A stretch of 63,615 bases of DNA from Terriglobia bacterium. GTDB lineage: Bacteria; Acidobacteriota; Vicinamibacteria; Vicinamibacterales; CAVVIG01. The stretch spans positions 1 to 63,615 of the forward strand of contig JAIQFX010000034.1 of NCBI GenBank assembly GCA_020073005.1, written 5' to 3'. Below the pieces are notes generated by a model that saw only the letters and a list, made by a program, of their open reading frames with translations, did no database searches and was not told the DNA's origin. Shown here in pieces: positions 62,345 through 63,615 of the stretch. The translations under genes were made by a program, and so were the position numbers. Every line of letters begins with the position of its first letter. The first letter of the stretch is position 1.

Positions 62345-63568
62345 TTATTGCTTCACGTAGACCGCATAGGACGTCGGCGGACCACCGTTCGGCTTCGCCG
62401 AGAGTTGCATGAAGCCCTGGAAGACGTAGCCGGCCGGCGCAGGGGGCGCCGTGCCACCTGAGACCGGCAGCATGACGACCGATCCAAGAGTAATCGGCCC
62501 GGCGGGTCCGATGGGCCCGGTCGGTCCCGCGGGTCCGGTCGGTCCGGCAGTCCCAGTCGCACCCGTCGCTCCGGTGTCGCCCTTGGGTCCGGCGTTCCCC
62601 GTTGCGCCCGTTGCGCCAGCCGGCCCCTGAGGCCCTTGCGGTCCGGCCGGGCCGGTCGCGCCGTCGGCGCCAGCCGGTCCGATCGCTCCTTGCGGTCCCG
62701 CCGGGCCTTGCGGACCTGCCGGCCCCTGCGAATCCCCGCCGCCCGAGATCGAGATCCAGTCCGGGCTGCCGGGCGCTCCCGGATCGCTGTTCAGGCTGGC
62801 GTCGAGTGCGAGCCACACGCCGCCGATGCGCGACACCACGTCGTTCGCGTGATAGACCCTGGCCGGATCCCACTCATTGGCCCACACCATCGGGCCGCCC
62901 GCGTCGGGTGTGCCGGGGACCCACTCGTCGGTGATCGTCAGCCGGATGTTGCCTCGCTGCGCGCCGGCGTTGTCGTAGTAGTAGATGTTGATTTGCTTGC
63001 CCTGCAGCGGATTGGGAATCACCGGGTATCCGGCGGTAGTGATCCCGGTGCCGGTGAAGAGCCACTGCACCTGGAAGAAGGCGCAGCCCGCGGGCGCCGA
63101 CTGGCTGCACACCAGCTGTGCGTTGGGCGGGAAGAACGAGTAGTGGTTGTTGGACGCATTCCCCCCGTTGAGCAGGAGGAGATTGGGCTCCCCGTTGTTG
63201 GCGAAAAAGAAGATCGAATCGTTCTGGGTGTGCAGCGTGAGCCCGCCGGCGAGCGTCACCGAGAACCCCTGCTGCCCCGGCGACGAGAGCAGCCATGAGA
63301 AGTCGGTGTAGATCCCGCTCGACGTCTGCATCGGCGGGTTGGTGAGGCGCGGATCCTGGGGATCGATGGAGAGCGTGGCCGTGAACGTCTGCCCGAAGAC
63401 GACCGAGCCGCCGAACAGATTGAGGTCGTCTTTGACCGATGCGACCGTGCCAGTAACCTGGTACTGCGTGATGGCCGCAAAGGCGGCCGCGCTCCAGGCC
63501 ACGAGGCACAGCGCAACGAGCGTGACAAAGGAAATGCGTCGAACGTTCTCGCGCGTCGATGTCGTCAT
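62345..63568 (-). CDS. Secreted protein with collagen-like repeat, 407 aa
   Basis: Signal peptide ([21 protein letters not shown]), an N-terminal beta domain of about 180 residues, a carbohydrate-binding-like segment ([27 protein letters not shown]), then 26 uninterrupted Gly-X-Y triplets at residues 282-359 (GPA, GPQ, GAT types) and a C-terminal cap ([26 protein letters not shown]). Bacterial collagen-like proteins form triple helices and sit at the surface or on appendages. GAGG precedes the ATG. Confidence 0.85.
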   Translation of the reverse strand: MTTSTRENVRRISFVTLVALCLVAWSAAAFAAITQYQVTGTVASVKDDLNLFGGSVVFGQTFTATLSIDPQDPRLTNPPMQTSSGIYTDFSWLLSSPGQQGFSVTLAGGLTLHTQNDSIFFFANNGEPNLLLLNGGNASNNHYSFFPPNAQLVCSQSAPAGCAFFQVQWLFTGTGITTAGYPVIPNPLQGKQINIYYYDNAGAQRGNIRLTITDEWVPGTPDAGGPMVWANEWDPARVYHANDVVSRIGGVWLALDASLNSDPGAPGSPDWISISGGGDSQGPAGPQGPAGPQGAIGPAGADGATGPAGPQGPQGPAGATGATGNAGPKGDTGATGATGTAGPTGPAGPTGPIGPAGPITLGSVVMLPVSGGTAPPAPAGYVFQGFMQLSAKPNGGPPTSYAVYVKQ

Positions 63569-63615
63569 GGCTGCCTCACGTCGCTCGGGGGAGCAGGTGG
63601 ACAGGCGGGCCGACC

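Noticed and set aside
62490-62725. Possible short tandem DNA repeat or CRISPR-like array
   Set aside because: It is the coding region of Gly-X-Y triplets; unit length is 9 bases without spacers.

Overview
The window is compact, very GC-rich bacterial chromosome: 61 protein-coding genes (the first lacks its 5' end), mostly short intergenic gaps and many start/stop overlaps. No rRNA, tRNA, insertion sequence, phage gene or CRISPR array was seen. Gene content points to Acidobacteriota, probably a Vicinamibacteria-like lineage (inference). The best clue is a PadR regulator followed by an 882-residue MacB/FtsX-type permease with an N-terminal prefix domain (the acidobacterial ADOP family). Also in keeping are a PD40/Omp85 outer-membrane fusion, a lanthanide-type PQQ alcohol dehydrogenase, and lipid-A-type cell envelope genes next to a class D sortase with an LPXTG-like substrate.

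Layout. 1-5.3 kb (+): Omp85-like surface protein, two small proteins, a dihydroorotate-dehydrogenase-like flavoprotein and gabT, the last flanked by two kinds of low-complexity intergenic repeat. 5.3-11 kb: Mg2+-type P-ATPase and AI-2E-family transporter (-), then a MgtC/SapB-DUF4010 membrane protein (+) preceded by a 9-codon upstream ORF. 11-17.4 kb: two PEGA-domain envelope proteins, an outer-membrane barrel, the rtcB-archease-nitroreductase operon, a CBS-pair protein and a NodB-like deacetylase. 17.4-22 kb (-): DUF3175, ornithine carbamoyltransferase, carbamate kinase, a cyclic-2,3-diphosphoglycerate-synthetase-like GTPase and a membrane flavodoxin. 22-28.2 kb: alpha/beta hydrolase, two tandem-UspA proteins, a GntR/YtrA regulator, a slipin and a secreted unknown protein. 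28.2-29.2 kb (-): two cold-shock-domain proteins, an RpoZ-like protein and a 38-residue basic peptide. 29.3-34.8 kb (-): diheme cytochrome c, PQQ alcohol dehydrogenase and a two-gene molybdenum aldehyde oxidase. 34.9-40.3 kb (-): PadR/ADOP, then sortase, VWA protein and LPQTG protein. 40.6-47.5 kb (-): BON protein, L,D-transpeptidase, LigA, PolX, hydrolase. 47.8-62.2 kb: HPF-cold-shock fusion, AmrS radical SAM enzyme, LonB-like protease, TonB-like protein, NAD salvage (pncB-pncA), MarR/Lon divergent pair, malic enzyme, flavin reductase, nitroreductase and a PAS-GAF histidine kinase. 62.3 kb to end: a secreted collagen-like protein.

Much of the content (Usp, CBS, nitroreductases, HPF, cold-shock, BON, Lon, PncB/PncA, RtcB/archease, Mg2+ ATPase, carbamate kinase, malic enzyme) is the kind of set found in dormancy, hypoxia or stress regulons, so the window may be a stress-survival island. 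Several transcripts look leaderless: -10 hexamers lie 6-7 bases before the start codons of lon, marR, the mgtC upstream ORF and the 10349 gene. All functions are read from sequence motifs by eye; nothing was searched.
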